Assembly: GCA_019752015.1 (NCBI GenBank)
Contig: JAIEMQ010000018.1
Location: forward strand, 50,701 to 114,700
Origin: Cyanobacteriota bacterium
Lineage (GTDB): Bacteria; Acidobacteriota; Vicinamibacteria; Vicinamibacterales; UBA2999
Reading direction: 5' to 3'
Length of the DNA stretch: 64,000 bases
Shown: in pieces, positions 8,236-17,850 of the stretch
Layout: the number at the start of each line of letters is the position of its first letter
How positions within the stretch are numbered: position 1 is the stretch's first letter
Notes under the pieces: generated by a model
Seen by the model: the letters and a program-made list of their open reading frames with translations, nothing else
What the model was told of the DNA's origin: nothing
Database searches by the model: none
Made by a program: the position numbers and the translations under genes

Positions 8236-9134
8236 TACTCGGCGATGTAGCGCCAGGCGCCGTTGGCATTGCGCCGCCAGATGGTGAAGAACGGCTGGCG
8301 TGTCGGAGCGCCGGCCTGCCCTGAGCTTGTCGAAGGGTCAGGGCCGGGCTTGTTCAGCGTGATGTAGCCGATCGTCACGCCGAAATCTCCGCTCACCGCG
8401 ACGATCGCTTTTTCAGGGCCCCAGTTCACCGAGCTGCCGGTGGCAGGCTCGCCCTGCCCCACGCCGACTGAAATCGCATCGTTGCCCCACAGGAACCCGG
8501 GCGTTCCGCCGCCTCCGAGGTTGATCGCGTCAGGACTGCCGTATTTCTTGAACGCGGCGCCAAGTCCGATCTTCTGCGCTTCGGCGGCGAACGACTTCTC
8601 CGCATCCGACAGACTCGCGACATCGCGCTCGTGCTTTTCCGGCGACAGCATCGAGACCATGATTTGTTCCGGGAGCAGGTAGGTCACCTTCGTTTCGGGC
8701 GCGGCCTCTTTCGCCGCCAAACGCCGGTACGCGAGCACGCGCCAGCCGTCACGCTGTTTTTCCCAGTAGGACAGGTACTTCGCGGGATTGATCGATCCAT
8801 CCGCGCGCTTGATCGTCATGAAGCCGGCGGTGAAGCCGTGGAACCCGTCGCGCGAGATGGCGACGCGGGCCGGAGTCCACGTCGCGGTCGCGCCGGTGTT
8901 CGCCTGGCTCGCGCGCAACGCGTCGATCGCCTTCTGCGATCCGTATGCGACCCCGCCGGGCGCCGGCATCGCCACATCGGACGCGAACATTGCCGAGATG
9001 CCGGTGATCAGATCGGTCTTCGCACTGGCCGCCGCAAACGCGCGATCGGCGGCGAGCAATTCGTCCGCGACTTGTTGAGGGGTCTGGGTCTGAGCAGTGA
9101 CGAGCAGTGTGACAAACGCGAGTAGTAGTTTCAC
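8235..9134 (-). CDS. Secreted protein with two NTF2/SnoaL-like (DUF4440-type) domains
   Basis: About 299 aa from the GTG at 9132-9134, chosen because the signal peptide ([17 protein letters not shown]) starts there; the open frame further upstream has no coding character. Residues about 20-150 form an NTF2-like domain ([19 protein letters not shown], then AYRRLA at its end), and a second similar domain occupies about 170-299 ([20 protein letters not shown]). No catalytic residues are recognisable; members are often annotated SnoaL/DUF4440. A short palindromic element codes for the loop PSTSSGQAG near the C-terminus. Confidence 0.75.
   Translation of the reverse strand: MKLLLAFVTLLVTAQTQTPQQVADELLAADRAFAAASAKTDLITGISAMFASDVAMPAPGGVAYGSQKAIDALRASQANTGATATWTPARVAISRDGFHGFTAGFMTIKRADGSINPAKYLSYWEKQRDGWRVLAYRRLAAKEAAPETKVTYLLPEQIMVSMLSPEKHERDVASLSDAEKSFAAEAQKIGLGAAFKKYGSPDAINLGGGGTPGFLWGNDAISVGVGQGEPATGSSVNWGPEKAIVAVSGDFGVTIGYITLNKPGPDPSTSSGQAGAPTRQPFFTIWRRNANGAWRYIAE
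8316..8345. repeat. Short dispersed palindromic element inside coding sequence
   Basis: The core CCCTGAGCTTGTCGAAGGG, flanked by CCTG and TCAGG, is read in frame in the NTF2-like gene as PSTSSGQAG. Its place in a loop between two beta strands looks like a tolerated insertion. I recall this short motif as widely dispersed in bacterial genomes; a database search would be needed to confirm it. Confidence 0.7.
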
Positions 9135-9183
9135 GTTTGATAATTTGCTTGCCGATTCGAAAGGTGTCTTGCCACGACCTTTT

Positions 9184-11220
9184 TCAAACGCCGTACTTAT
9201 CCGGATCCCACTGCAACCCGAGCTCAGTCGGCGGCGCCATGTAACCAGCGAGCGCCGACGCGGCGACCACGGACGGCGATGCGAGATAACCTTCGCCGCC
9301 GAGGCCCATGCGATTCTGCCAGTTGCGATTGAACGACGTGATCGCCCGCTCGCCCTTCGCCAGTGCGTCCGGTCCCTGACCAAAACACGGTCCGCACCAC
9401 GACGCGCGGATCTCTCCGCCAACACCGCGGAAGACATCGGCGATGGATTCGCCATTGAGCCGCTGATCGGGCCGCTCGATCAACGTCTTGACGCCGCCCG
9501 ATCCCGGGAACACGACGAACTCCTTCTGGACTTTCGTCAGGCCCTTCTGGCGCGCGGCCATCAGCACCAGCGCCGCCGACAGCAGGTCGTCGTAGCTGCC
9601 GTTGGTGCACGACCCGATCATCGCCTTGTCGAATTCGATCCGCTCGCGCGCCACGTCCTCGGCGGGAAACGCATTGCCGGGACTGAACGGCTTGGCGATC
9701 ATCGGCGCCACGTCGGCGAGATCGAACGCCTCGTCGATCTCGAAGCGGGCATCCGCACCGCAGCCGAATTTCGGATACGGCAGCTCATTGATGCCTTTCA
9801 GCCGGTACCACTCGTACGTGATCTCATCGGGCGCGAAAATGCCGTTCAGCGCTTCGGCCTCCGCCATCATGTTCGCAATCGTGTTGCGAAACGCGATCGG
9901 CAGCTGCTTGTCCGCATCGACGAGCTCCACGGACATGCCTTGCGATTGCTTCGCGCCCCACCGCCGCAGCAACTCGAGCACGATGTCCTTGCCGGTGACC
10001 CACGGACTCAGCTTGCCGCGGAACGTGACGCGGCGCTCCTTCGCCATCGTGAAATAGATGTAGCCCGTCGACCAGCCGAAGCCGAGCGTCGTCGATCCGA
10101 CGCCCATGCCGACGGCGCCGTAGGCGCCGTAGGCGCGGCTGTGCGAGTCGGCGCCGGGGATGAATTGCCCCGGCAGCACCAGGCCCTGCTCGGGAAAATA
10201 GAAATGGAAAATGCCGTCGCCGGGCGTGGCGTAGTACGGCTTCTCGATCTGGTGGAACCCCGCAAACTGGCGGCCGATCGCCGTCTGCTTGTCGTCGTCC
10301 TGCTTGCCGGTGAACACGAAGTGATCGTTGGCGACCGCCGCCTGCCGCGGAAAGATCGTGTTGCCGCCGGTGATCTGATTGAACGTGTGGATCGAGAACG
10401 GCGCCGTGCCGTCGGACGCGGGCAGCAGATCCGCATAAACGCGCAACGTCGCGCCCGGCGCGACTTCGGCGTCCTTGTCCACGCGATGCGCCCACACGAT
10501 CTGCGCGGTCGACGACATTGTCCGCGCGCGATCGGGATCGGGAAACTCAACAACGGGCTTCCGCAGCACCGACGACACGAACTCCCGCCGGCCGACCGCG
10601 AAAATGCCGCCGCTCTGGCGAATCTCGTCTTCCTTCGCGCTCAACGGCACCGGCGTGTAGCGCTTGCCCTGCGTGACGTTGTTGATCTCGCGCGAGACCG
10701 GATCGAACGTGAACTCATCGCCGTCGCGCGCGTCGGCGACCGCCTCGGGACTCTGCACGACGTGCAGGCCGAGATTGAACGCGTTGCGGCGGAAGATGTC
10801 GCCCATGTTGTTCCCGCAGATGATCACCATCTCGAGACCAACTTCTTCCGCAATCGCCTTGAGTCCGGCCGGCGACATTTCGCGCGAGCTGCCGATCGCA
10901 AAGCGATCACCGGCAATCACGAACGTCTCGCCGCGATGCACGCGGGCGCGGAAATCCGGCATCAGGTAGCGGAACGATCCCGCTTTCCACCGCTCGTCGA
11001 GCGTTTCCAGGCTCTCGGACACGCAATCCGCAGCGGGAGTGATCTGATCGGTATCGATCGCATCGCGCTTTTTCGATGGATCTTTCGAATCCCAGAGGAT
11101 CAGCGCCTTGCCGCGAATCAGCGGTGCGGGGCCGGAAACGGCCACATCGGATTCCCTCGGACCGGGCAGCGACTCAACCGTGACCGCGGGCTTGAGGACC
11201 GCGGGTTTCGCAACCTGCAT
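9184..11220 (-). CDS. Aconitase-family hydro-lyase with N-terminal swivel domain (LeuD-LeuC order)
   Basis: A 678-aa [4Fe-4S] dehydratase. The order is reversed from aconitase. The LeuD-like swivel domain comes first (about 30-200), with IDTDQITPA at 55-63 and GSSRE at 110-114. The LeuC-like catalytic domains follow (about 240-678), with [16 protein letters not shown] from 356 and the cluster cysteines C538 (IGSCTNG), C609 and C612 (CGPCFG). All three cluster ligands are present, so it should be catalytic. Candidate substrates are citrate/isocitrate, methylcitrate, homoaconitate or isopropylmalate; sequence does not decide. The stand-alone gene diverges from the M28 peptidase across 45 bp. 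Confidence 0.88.
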   Translation of the reverse strand: MQVAKPAVLKPAVTVESLPGPRESDVAVSGPAPLIRGKALILWDSKDPSKKRDAIDTDQITPAADCVSESLETLDERWKAGSFRYLMPDFRARVHRGETFVIAGDRFAIGSSREMSPAGLKAIAEEVGLEMVIICGNNMGDIFRRNAFNLGLHVVQSPEAVADARDGDEFTFDPVSREINNVTQGKRYTPVPLSAKEDEIRQSGGIFAVGRREFVSSVLRKPVVEFPDPDRARTMSSTAQIVWAHRVDKDAEVAPGATLRVYADLLPASDGTAPFSIHTFNQITGGNTIFPRQAAVANDHFVFTGKQDDDKQTAIGRQFAGFHQIEKPYYATPGDGIFHFYFPEQGLVLPGQFIPGADSHSRAYGAYGAVGMGVGSTTLGFGWSTGYIYFTMAKERRVTFRGKLSPWVTGKDIVLELLRRWGAKQSQGMSVELVDADKQLPIAFRNTIANMMAEAEALNGIFAPDEITYEWYRLKGINELPYPKFGCGADARFEIDEAFDLADVAPMIAKPFSPGNAFPAEDVARERIEFDKAMIGSCTNGSYDDLLSAALVLMAARQKGLTKVQKEFVVFPGSGGVKTLIERPDQRLNGESIADVFRGVGGEIRASWCGPCFGQGPDALAKGERAITSFNRNWQNRMGLGGEGYLASPSVVAASALAGYMAPPTELGLQWDPDKYGV

Positions 11221-11230
11221 AACTTTTCAA

Positions 11231-11257
11231 TTGTACCTTTCTGCGCGGGCATACAAT
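11231..11257 (+). promoter_or_regulatory. Candidate promoter of the M28 peptidase gene
   Basis: TTGTAC (11231-11236) and TACAAT (11252-11257) are separated by 15 bp, slightly short for sigma70. The -10 lies 8 nt before the ATG at 11266, so the transcript would be essentially leaderless. Confidence 0.4.
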
Positions 11258-11265
11258 ACGCGTCC

Positions 11266-12849
11266 ATGAAGAAGCAGCTTTTTTGCCTGACGCTCGTCGC
11301 CGTCGTCACGGTCGTCTCCACGCCGCTGGCGCAGGAGAAGATCGACAAGGACGTGCAGTGGAAGATTCGTCGCGAAGCGACGGAGAACTCCCAGATCATG
11401 CGCACCATGCACTTCCTGACGGACGTCTATGGACCGCGCCTGACCGGCTCGCCCAACCTCAAGGCCGCGCAGGACTGGATCGTCAAGGAGACGACGCGCT
11501 GGGGATTGAAGAACGCGCACCTCGAGCCGTGGTCGTTCGGGCATCCCGGCTGGGTCAACGAGCGGCTGTCGGTGCACGCGATCTCGCCGTTCAAGGACGC
11601 CCTTGTGGTTGAAGCGCTGGCGTGGACGCCGGGCACCAACGGCGCCGTCACCGCGCAGGTGGCGCAGCTCACCTTGCCGTCATCGCCGACGAAAGACGTG
11701 CTCGCGAAGTTCTTCGACGACAACCGGGCGAAGGTCAAGGGCAAGATCGTGATCGTCGGCGCGCCGGCGGTGGTGCCGGTGACGATTCTCACGCCGCAGA
11801 AGCGCCGTGAAGACAACGACGTGCGCGCGCAGTACGACGCCGTCAATCCGCAGCAGCCGAACTTCGGCGGCGGCGGCGGGCCCCAGCCGTCGAACCCGAA
11901 CATCGTGCCCGCGGGCCAGGTCGCCGAGCAGCTCGATCAGTTCCTGGTCACGGCCGGCGCCGTCGGCCGCGTCAACGATGCCGGCCGCGAGCACGGACAG
12001 ATCCGCGCGTTCAACAACCGCACCTTCGACGTGGCGAAGGCGGTGCCGACCGTCGTGATGCGCAATGAGGACTTCGGCCGCATCTCGCGCATTCTCGCCG
12101 ACGGCACGCCCGTCGAGCTCGAGATGCACATCGTCAACCGCACGATCCCGGAGGGCTCCACCGTCTATAACGTCGTTGCCGACATTCCCGGCAGCGACAA
12201 GGCGCAGGAAGTGGTGATGCTCGGCGGCCACATCGATTCATGGCACTCTGCGACGGGCGCGACCGACAACGCGATCGGGTCGGCGACAATGCTCGAGGCG
12301 ATTCGGATCCTGCAGGCGATCGGCGTCAAGCCGCGCCGCACGATTCGCGTGGCGCTGTGGAGCGGCGAGGAGCAGGGCCTGCTCGGATCGCAGGCGTATG
12401 TGCGCGAGCACTTCGGCATGGTGGAGAATCCGAAGCCCGAGCACGCGAGCTTCGCCGGCTACTTCAACATCGATTCGGGCACGGGCCGCGCCCGCGGCGC
12501 GTCGGTGTTCGGTCCGCCGGAGGCCGCGGCGATTCTTCGCGAGGCGACGAAGCCGTTCGCCGACAACGGATTCTTCGGCGTCAACGCCACGCAGAGCCGC
12601 CGCCGCGGCGGCACGGATTCAACCTCGTTCAACGAGGCGGGCCTGCCGGGCATCGGCATCCAGCAGGATCCGATCGAGTACAACTCGCACACCTGGCACA
12701 CCAACCTCGATACCTACGAGCGCATCATCGAAGGCGACGCGCAGCAGTCGGCGATGGTGATCGCCGCGGCCGTGTATCACCTCGCCATGCGCGAGCAGAT
12801 GCTGCCGCGGCTGGCGAAGGACAAGATGCCGCCGTTGCCGACGCCGTAA
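11266..12849 (+). CDS. Secreted M28-family zinc aminopeptidase
   Basis: A 527-aa protein starting [10 protein letters not shown] with a signal peptide to about residue 23. A PA-type insert (about 130-260) precedes the M28 catalytic domain. The di-zinc site is recognisable: GGHIDSWH and GATDNAIG (His and bridging Asp), [10 protein letters not shown] (catalytic Glu pair), FNIDSGTG (Asp) and SHTWHTNLD (His). The role is removal of N-terminal residues from peptides outside the cytoplasm. The open frame extends far upstream, but that part is antisense to the aconitase-like gene and is not coding. The start lies just after a candidate promoter. Confidence 0.9.
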   Translation: MKKQLFCLTLVAVVTVVSTPLAQEKIDKDVQWKIRREATENSQIMRTMHFLTDVYGPRLTGSPNLKAAQDWIVKETTRWGLKNAHLEPWSFGHPGWVNERLSVHAISPFKDALVVEALAWTPGTNGAVTAQVAQLTLPSSPTKDVLAKFFDDNRAKVKGKIVIVGAPAVVPVTILTPQKRREDNDVRAQYDAVNPQQPNFGGGGGPQPSNPNIVPAGQVAEQLDQFLVTAGAVGRVNDAGREHGQIRAFNNRTFDVAKAVPTVVMRNEDFGRISRILADGTPVELEMHIVNRTIPEGSTVYNVVADIPGSDKAQEVVMLGGHIDSWHSATGATDNAIGSATMLEAIRILQAIGVKPRRTIRVALWSGEEQGLLGSQAYVREHFGMVENPKPEHASFAGYFNIDSGTGRARGASVFGPPEAAAILREATKPFADNGFFGVNATQSRRRGGTDSTSFNEAGLPGIGIQQDPIEYNSHTWHTNLDTYERIIEGDAQQSAMVIAAAVYHLAMREQMLPRLAKDKMPPLPTP

Positions 12850-12885
12850 ATCACCAGATCACCAGATCACCAGATCACCAGATCA
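12850..12885. repeat. 8-bp tandem repeat (ATCACCAG), 4 perfect copies plus partial
   Basis: The perfect ATCACCAG x4 array begins at the base after the M28 stop codon and runs to 12881, ending 18 bp before the next start codon. Confidence 0.95.
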
Positions 12886-12898
12886 TAAGGGTATGCCC

Positions 12899-13864
12899 AT
12901 GTTTCGTCTGTCCCCGGCGCTGGTCGTTTGCACACTTCTCCTGTCCTTCCAGCCCACCGCGCAAAGTCCGCGCGGCGGGGACCCCGGCTCGGCCGACGGC
13001 GCGAGCGCACAAGGCTCGATGACTTGCGACGCTGCGTTGATCAAACGCGACAGCTATCGGCTCTCCACCGACGCGCAGGCCTTGAACGTGACGCGCCCGC
13101 GCACCAACTGGTGGGATGGCTTCGATGCCTCGCTGCGCACGCATCAGGATGCGCTCGGCGATCTCAACGATGCGGCATTGACCATTGCCGAGCGCGCGCT
13201 CGACATCGATCCGCGCAACCAGATGGCGCGATCGCAGCTGGCGCGCCAGCTGGTGATCCTCGGTGAAGACGGCGCGCGGGCGCGCGCCGAGATCAAGACG
13301 CTGTTCGATGCCGGCGGCGCGCTGGCATGGACCGCGACGCTCTATGACGTCGATGCCAGGAGCTTCTTCGTCATGACCTTCGATCGCGCCGGCATCAAGG
13401 TGTATCGATTCGGCGAAGCCGCGCCGAACTTCACGAAGCATCGTGGCGTTCCGGAATTTCCGGGACCCGAAGCGACGGCGCTGTGGCGAGCGTGGGGCGG
13501 ATGCGTGGACGGATTGCGCGCTGAGGCGTTCGTGCCGTGGAACGACGTGCGCGAGATGGCCGCCGGCAACTACGTGATCTGGTTTCGATTCAATACGCCG
13601 GTGACCGTGACCGCCGACAGTCGCAAGAAAAAGACGTTGAAGGAGTTCAAGGTCGCGCTGCACGGCGCCATGGGCACCGTCGAATACCGCCAGACGTCGG
13701 GCAGCGGCGATGGCGATCGCTGGTACGACGACACGCGCACGTTCACCGGCATCGGCAAGGGGCCGGCGAGCTACCAGGATCGCGTGCGAATGGCGTTAGT
13801 GGCGGAAGTCGATCCGAATCACCGGATCGTGCTGCCGAAACAAAAGCGCGGCGCAGGATGGTAG
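12899..13864 (+). CDS. Secreted protein of unknown function with TPR-like segment
   Basis: About 321 aa with a signal peptide (MFRLSPALVVCTLLLSFQPTAQ). A middle helical stretch (LTIAERALDIDPRNQMARSQ) looks like a single TPR unit, followed by a beta-rich C-terminal half with YDVDARSFFVMTFD. I do not recognise the family. ATG 12899 is preferred over 12893 because AAGG lies 8 nt before it, whereas it nearly touches 12893. It sits 49 bp after the M28 gene, on the same strand, and may share its transcript. Confidence 0.65.
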   Translation: MFRLSPALVVCTLLLSFQPTAQSPRGGDPGSADGASAQGSMTCDAALIKRDSYRLSTDAQALNVTRPRTNWWDGFDASLRTHQDALGDLNDAALTIAERALDIDPRNQMARSQLARQLVILGEDGARARAEIKTLFDAGGALAWTATLYDVDARSFFVMTFDRAGIKVYRFGEAAPNFTKHRGVPEFPGPEATALWRAWGGCVDGLRAEAFVPWNDVREMAAGNYVIWFRFNTPVTVTADSRKKKTLKEFKVALHGAMGTVEYRQTSGSGDGDRWYDDTRTFTGIGKGPASYQDRVRMALVAEVDPNHRIVLPKQKRGAGW

Positions 13865-13884
13865 CCATTGATTTCACAGATAAA

Positions 13885-14103
13885 GACACCAGGGCCACAG
13901 AAGGCGCAGAAAGCTCAGATTTCTTGGATCAGGTTCGCGGTTCCCAAACGAATCGCGTGTGTTCGAGTTTGGAAGTGCCGAAGTTTAGACGTGCGTGTGT
14001 TCCCCGAAAACGCAGAATAATGCCGCAAATTCTGGATCCGGGCGCTCTCGCGATAACGCGAATCTTGATCTGAGCTTTCTGTGCCTTCTGTGGCCCTGGT
14101 GTC
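13885..14103. repeat. 36-bp inverted repeat with 147-bp centre
   Basis: The arms at 13885-13920 and 14068-14103 match at 35 of 36 positions in inverted orientation (left arm begins GACACCAGGGCCACAGAAGG). The pairing extends loosely inward (TTCGCGG against ACGCGAA). GTGCCTTCTGTGGCC is repeated directly at 14081 and 14111. The element occupies nearly all of the space between two convergent genes; there is no ORF inside it that I can support. Confidence 0.9.
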
Positions 14104-14131
14104 CGGGATTGTGCCTTCTGTGGCCGTGGGC

Positions 14132-15487
14132 TTACCTGCCGACCGCGATGATCCGATCGTCCGCGCGCAGGAAAACCCTGCCTGCCGATGCAGCGGGCGA
14201 AGCGACGAAGTGGCCGTCGAGTTTATTGCGCGAGATCACTTCGAAGGCGCGGCCGGCCTTGATCACGATCGTCTCGCCGCCCTCGCTGACGAAGAAGATC
14301 TTGCCGTCGCCCGCGATCGGCGACGCGCTGAACGTGCCGCCGACGCGCTCCTGCCACAGACGCTGACCGTTGCCCGCATCGAACGCCGACAGGATCCCGT
14401 TGTCGGTGCTCATGTAAAGCACGCCCTGGTAGTGAACGAGCGATGACACGTACGGTCCGCCGGTCGGCACGCGCCATGCGACGTGCGTGTTGGTGATGTC
14501 GCCGCGGCCGCCGAGGCGAATCGCCATGAACGGGCTGCTGCGATAGCCGCGGCTCAGATACAGGATGCCGTTGTCGACCATCGAAACCGGAATTGGAAAG
14601 CGATTCACTTCGGGGTAGTTCCACAGCGACTTGCCGGTCGCCGGATCGAACGACTCGACGCCGGTGGCGGAGTTGACGATCAGCTCGTTGCCGCCGGGGC
14701 CGCGCACGACGATCGGCGAGCTGTAGGATTCCTGCCCCGCCGGCTTGTCGATCTTCCACTTCACCGCGCCGGTCCGCTTGTCGAGCGCGACGATGTACGA
14801 CGCGGGCGAGTGATAACAGAGCAGGATGATCGAGTCCTCGAACAGCACCGGCGAGCTCGAGTGGCCCCACTGAATGTCGAAGGCGCCGTATTCCTTGCCG
14901 AGATGCTTCGACCACACCGGCTTGCCGGTGACGTCGAGCGCCACGATCTGCCCGGTGCCGAACCACGCGTAAACACGCTCGCCGTCGGAGACCGGGCTGG
15001 CGCTCGCGAGGTTGTGCTTGTCATGCACCGGCGGCAGATCGCCCTCCGGCTTCGTCTCATGAATCCAGAGCCGCTTGCCTGACGTTCGATCGAACGCTTC
15101 GACGATGAATGCGACGTCGGTGCGCGCGCGGCGCTGCAACGTCAGCTCGCCGGCCAGTTTGGGATCGCCGCCCTGAGTGAGGGTTGGATGATTACCAGCA
15201 CGCCGCCGGCCGTCACCCGTCTGCGAGGTGACGAACACGCGATTGCCGGACACGATCGGCGACGACACGCCGGCGCCCTCGAGCTGCGCCTGCCAGGCCA
15301 CGTTGTCCGTCGCGCTCCACGATGACGGCAACGGCGACGCCAAGGCGATGCCCGTTGCAGACGGCCCACGCCAGTGCGGCCAGTCGCGCGCGGCAAGCAC
15401 CGTCGACCCGGCAAGAACCAGAACACAACAGGACCAAACCCGGAACCCGGAACCTGTAACCCGTAACCTATTTTTCTTCGAGCTCAC
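14132..15487 (-). CDS. Exported PQQ/BamB-like beta-propeller protein
   Basis: About 451 aa. After a signal peptide comes RDWPHWRGPSATGIA, the usual start of periplasmic PQQ-like propeller proteins, then repeated blades with the pattern G-x-x-W near the end of each (FDRTSGKRLWIHE, DVTGKPVWSKH, DKRTGAVKWKID, DPATGKSLWNY, DAGNGQRLWQE). There is no dehydrogenase cap or PQQ-binding cysteine pair, so a scaffold or binding role is more likely than an enzyme. The start overlaps the upstream gene by 20 bp. The first 18 codons run through a heptad repeat (RVTGSGFRVWSCC). Confidence 0.85.
   Translation of the reverse strand: MSSKKNRLRVTGSGFRVWSCCVLVLAGSTVLAARDWPHWRGPSATGIALASPLPSSWSATDNVAWQAQLEGAGVSSPIVSGNRVFVTSQTGDGRRRAGNHPTLTQGGDPKLAGELTLQRRARTDVAFIVEAFDRTSGKRLWIHETKPEGDLPPVHDKHNLASASPVSDGERVYAWFGTGQIVALDVTGKPVWSKHLGKEYGAFDIQWGHSSSPVLFEDSIILLCYHSPASYIVALDKRTGAVKWKIDKPAGQESYSSPIVVRGPGGNELIVNSATGVESFDPATGKSLWNYPEVNRFPIPVSMVDNGILYLSRGYRSSPFMAIRLGGRGDITNTHVAWRVPTGGPYVSSLVHYQGVLYMSTDNGILSAFDAGNGQRLWQERVGGTFSASPIAGDGKIFFVSEGGETIVIKAGRAFEVISRNKLDGHFVASPAASAGRVFLRADDRIIAVGR
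15442..15469. repeat. Heptad tandem repeat (CGGAACC/CGTAACC), 4 units
   Basis: Units CGGAACC, CGGAACC, TGTAACC, CGTAACC, preceded by AACACAACAGGACCAA. On the minus strand this encodes the N-region of the propeller-protein signal peptide. A related tag and array is at 59252-59292, and similar arrays flank the tryptophan dioxygenase gene. Confidence 0.9.
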
Positions 15488-16370
15488 TCTTGAGAATCCT
15501 TCGAACGTTGGTGTAGGTGGCGGTGGCGAGGATGTCGTCCACGGCGCTGTAAGCCTTGTAGTACTCCACCATCTTTTCAGGCACCCATAAGTCGAGCGCC
15601 TCGTCGCGCCTGAAGGTGACGATCACCTGGCTGCGCACGATCGGATCGGCGGCGTTCAACTCCGTTTTCACGACCGTGCCATTGAACGGATCGATCCAGA
15701 TGACGCCGGTCATCGCCAGGTCGCGGCCGCGCGAAGTCTTGATCAACGTCGGCCGCGCCACTTCCTTGTAAACCGCCTTCCGCAGGATGCGGCCGTTGAT
15801 GTTGTCCTCGCCGCCGTCGGTGAATTCGAAGCGCTCGTTGACGCGCGGGTGCAGGAACAGCATCGCCAGCAGCGGAATGTTGATGGTGCGCGCGACGTTG
15901 CCGAGATTGTGCTTCGCGGAATCCTTGCTGAGCTCCGCGGCCTTCTCGAATCGCGACTTGTCGTTCGAGGTAAACAGTTTCAACAGCCGATCGTTGCGCT
16001 CGCGGAGCTTGCGGCCCTTGACTTCGTACGAATCGCGGAACGGCATGAAGCCTTCGCCGTCGCCGCCGAGCTGCACCAGCAGATAGTCGGACTTGATCGT
16101 CTGCAGGTTCATCTGCCCTCCGGCGCGCATGCCGCCGCCGGGATTGCTGCGGCTCAAGTTGTCGCCGGGATTCGGCGGCCGCATCAGCTCCTGGACGTAA
16201 TGCTCCTCGGCGGCGAGCAGCGCGAACTTCTGCTCGTAGTTCATGGCGTAGCGCATCGCGCTCGACAACACGGTCGTGAAGCCCGAGCCGGGCTGGTTGC
16301 CGACCTGGGCGCTCGGACTGACTGCCGCGAATGACACACCCACCGCAATCAGAAGCAGCGTCCTTCGCAT
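15468..16370 (-). CDS. Secreted protein of unknown function
   Basis: About 300 aa from the ATG at 16368-16370, chosen because the signal peptide MRRTLLLIAVGVSFAAVSPS starts there; further upstream the frame runs through a hairpin repeat. The mature part has a helical N-terminal half (MRYAMNYEQKFALLAAEEHY) and a beta-rich end containing MTGVIWIDPFNGTVVKTEL, the style of outer-membrane-lipoprotein-sorting or lipid-carrier-like proteins. That comparison is weak and no motif is diagnostic. It is co-oriented with and overlaps the PQQ-propeller gene, so the two are probably co-expressed. Confidence 0.7.
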   Translation of the reverse strand: MRRTLLLIAVGVSFAAVSPSAQVGNQPGSGFTTVLSSAMRYAMNYEQKFALLAAEEHYVQELMRPPNPGDNLSRSNPGGGMRAGGQMNLQTIKSDYLLVQLGGDGEGFMPFRDSYEVKGRKLRERNDRLLKLFTSNDKSRFEKAAELSKDSAKHNLGNVARTINIPLLAMLFLHPRVNERFEFTDGGEDNINGRILRKAVYKEVARPTLIKTSRGRDLAMTGVIWIDPFNGTVVKTELNAADPIVRSQVIVTFRRDEALDLWVPEKMVEYYKAYSAVDDILATATYTNVRRILKSELEEK

Positions 16371-16394
16371 AGGGAGTAATGCTACTAAAATGAC

Positions 16395-16457
16395 AAGGCA
16401 AAAGGCAGAAGGCAGAAGGCAGAAAAAGCCCCTTTTGCCTTTTGCCTTTTGCCTTCC
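16395..16457. repeat. Inverted heptad repeats forming a long hairpin between divergent genes
   Basis: Left arm 16395-16422 has four AAGGCAR units; right arm 16433-16457 has TTTTGCC units; the loop is AAAAAGCCCC. The arms are largely complementary. It lies between the divergent starts at 16370 and 16462. Confidence 0.9.
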
Positions 16458-16461
16458 ATAC

Positions 16462-17850
16462 ATGCCTTCGATCCGCACCGAATTCCTGCCGATGCTCAAA
16501 ATCGCCGTCCCGGTGGTGATGGCGGAGCTCGGCTGGATGTCAATGGGCGTCGTCGACACGGTGATGGTCGGCGGGACCGGCCCGGAGGCGATCAGCGCCG
16601 CCGGCGTCGGCAACTCGATGCACATCGCGTTTGCCATCTTCGGCATGGCGATCATGCTCGGCCTCGACACGCTGGTGTCGCAGGCCTACGGCGCGCGCGA
16701 CATCCGCGATTGCCATCGCTGGTTCTTCGACGGCCTGATGCTCGCCGGCCTGCTGGCGGTGCCGATCATGGCGCTGCTGATCCTGGTGTGGTTCGCGATT
16801 CCGCTGCTCGGCTTTCACGGCGCGGTGCGGCCGCTGCTGCAGTCGTATTTCGGCGTGCTGATCCTCAGCACGCCGTTCCTGCTGGCCTACGCCGTGTGCC
16901 GCCGCTATCTGCAGGGCATGCACGCCGCGCTGCCGGTGATGGTTGCGCTCATCACCGCAAACCTGATCAACGCCGCCGGCAACTGGGCGCTGATCTACGG
17001 GCACTACGGCTTCCCGGCGCTCGGCGTGGCGGGATCGGCGTGGGCCACGGTGATCGCGCGCGCCTACATGTTGTCGTCGCTGCTGTTCGCGGTGTGGTGG
17101 ATCGATCGCAGGCGCACGCGCGAGCTCGTGCAGGAACAGGGCTCGCCCACCGTAGCCCTGGCGGAGGTGGGCTTATGGCACGTCGATCGCGCGTTCAACC
17201 TCGATCGACTGGAACGGCTGCTCGCGCTGGGATTGCCGGCGGCGTCGCAGATGGGTGCGGAAGTCGGGGTGTTCGCGCTGGCCACCGCGCTGTCAGGCAC
17301 GCTCGACCCGATCTCGAGCGCGTCGCATCAGATCGCGCTCAACATGGCCGGTGTTGCGTTCATGATCCCGCTCGGGCTTGGATCCGCGGGCGCGGTGCGC
17401 GTCGGCCATGCGGTCGGCGCGCGCGATCGGCATCGCGCCGCGGCTGCAGGATGGACGGCGATCCTGCTGGCGACGCTGGTGATGGTCGCATCAGGATTGA
17501 CGTTTGTGCTGGTTCCGCGCCAGCTGATCGCGCTCTTCACCACGGATGCACGCGTGCTCGACGTCGGCACGTCGCTCCTGCTGCTGGCGGCGATCTTCCA
17601 GTTGTTCGACGGCATCCAGGGCGTGATCACCGGAACGCTGCGCGGCCTCGGCGACACGCGCACGGCGATGATCGTCAACCTGGTCGCGCACTGGCTGATC
17701 GGATTGCCGACCAGCTACATCCTCTGCTTCGTGATCGGCTGGGGCGTGTGGGGACTGTGGATCGGCCTATCGCTGGGCTTGATCGTCACCGGGGTGATTT
17801 TGTTCTGGGTGTGGACGACGAAAATCGCGCACTATGTCGGTGGTGGTTAA
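16462..17850 (+). CDS. MATE family multidrug/Na+ antiporter
   Basis: About 462 aa with 12 predicted TM helices in two halves, the MATE (NorM-like) arrangement. The N-terminal LKIAVPVVMAELGWMSMGVV and VDTVMVG match the family's first TM segments, and the QALNxAGN-type loop appears as ANLINAAGNWALIYG. It would export cationic drugs or metabolites using a Na+ or H+ gradient. The start ATG is at 16462; upstream codons come from the heptad hairpin. Between the halves a 28-bp palindromic element is read as SPTVALAEVG (loop). It overlaps the downstream amidohydrolase by 17 bp. Confidence 0.9.
   Translation: MPSIRTEFLPMLKIAVPVVMAELGWMSMGVVDTVMVGGTGPEAISAAGVGNSMHIAFAIFGMAIMLGLDTLVSQAYGARDIRDCHRWFFDGLMLAGLLAVPIMALLILVWFAIPLLGFHGAVRPLLQSYFGVLILSTPFLLAYAVCRRYLQGMHAALPVMVALITANLINAAGNWALIYGHYGFPALGVAGSAWATVIARAYMLSSLLFAVWWIDRRRTRELVQEQGSPTVALAEVGLWHVDRAFNLDRLERLLALGLPAASQMGAEVGVFALATALSGTLDPISSASHQIALNMAGVAFMIPLGLGSAGAVRVGHAVGARDRHRAAAAGWTAILLATLVMVASGLTFVLVPRQLIALFTTDARVLDVGTSLLLLAAIFQLFDGIQGVITGTLRGLGDTRTAMIVNLVAHWLIGLPTSYILCFVIGWGVWGLWIGLSLGLIVTGVILFWVWTTKIAHYVGGG
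17145..17172. repeat. 28-bp palindromic element inside the MATE gene
   Basis: GCCCACC (17145-17151) and GGTGGGC (17166-17172) are perfect inverted arms around 14 bp. The stretch is in frame and falls in the predicted loop between the two halves, encoding part of SPTVALAEVG. Confidence 0.75.

Noticed and set aside
9097..11265. Very long open frame continuous with the M28 peptidase
   Set aside because: It is antisense to the aconitase-family gene, has no protein-like composition, and the M28 signal peptide starts at 11266.
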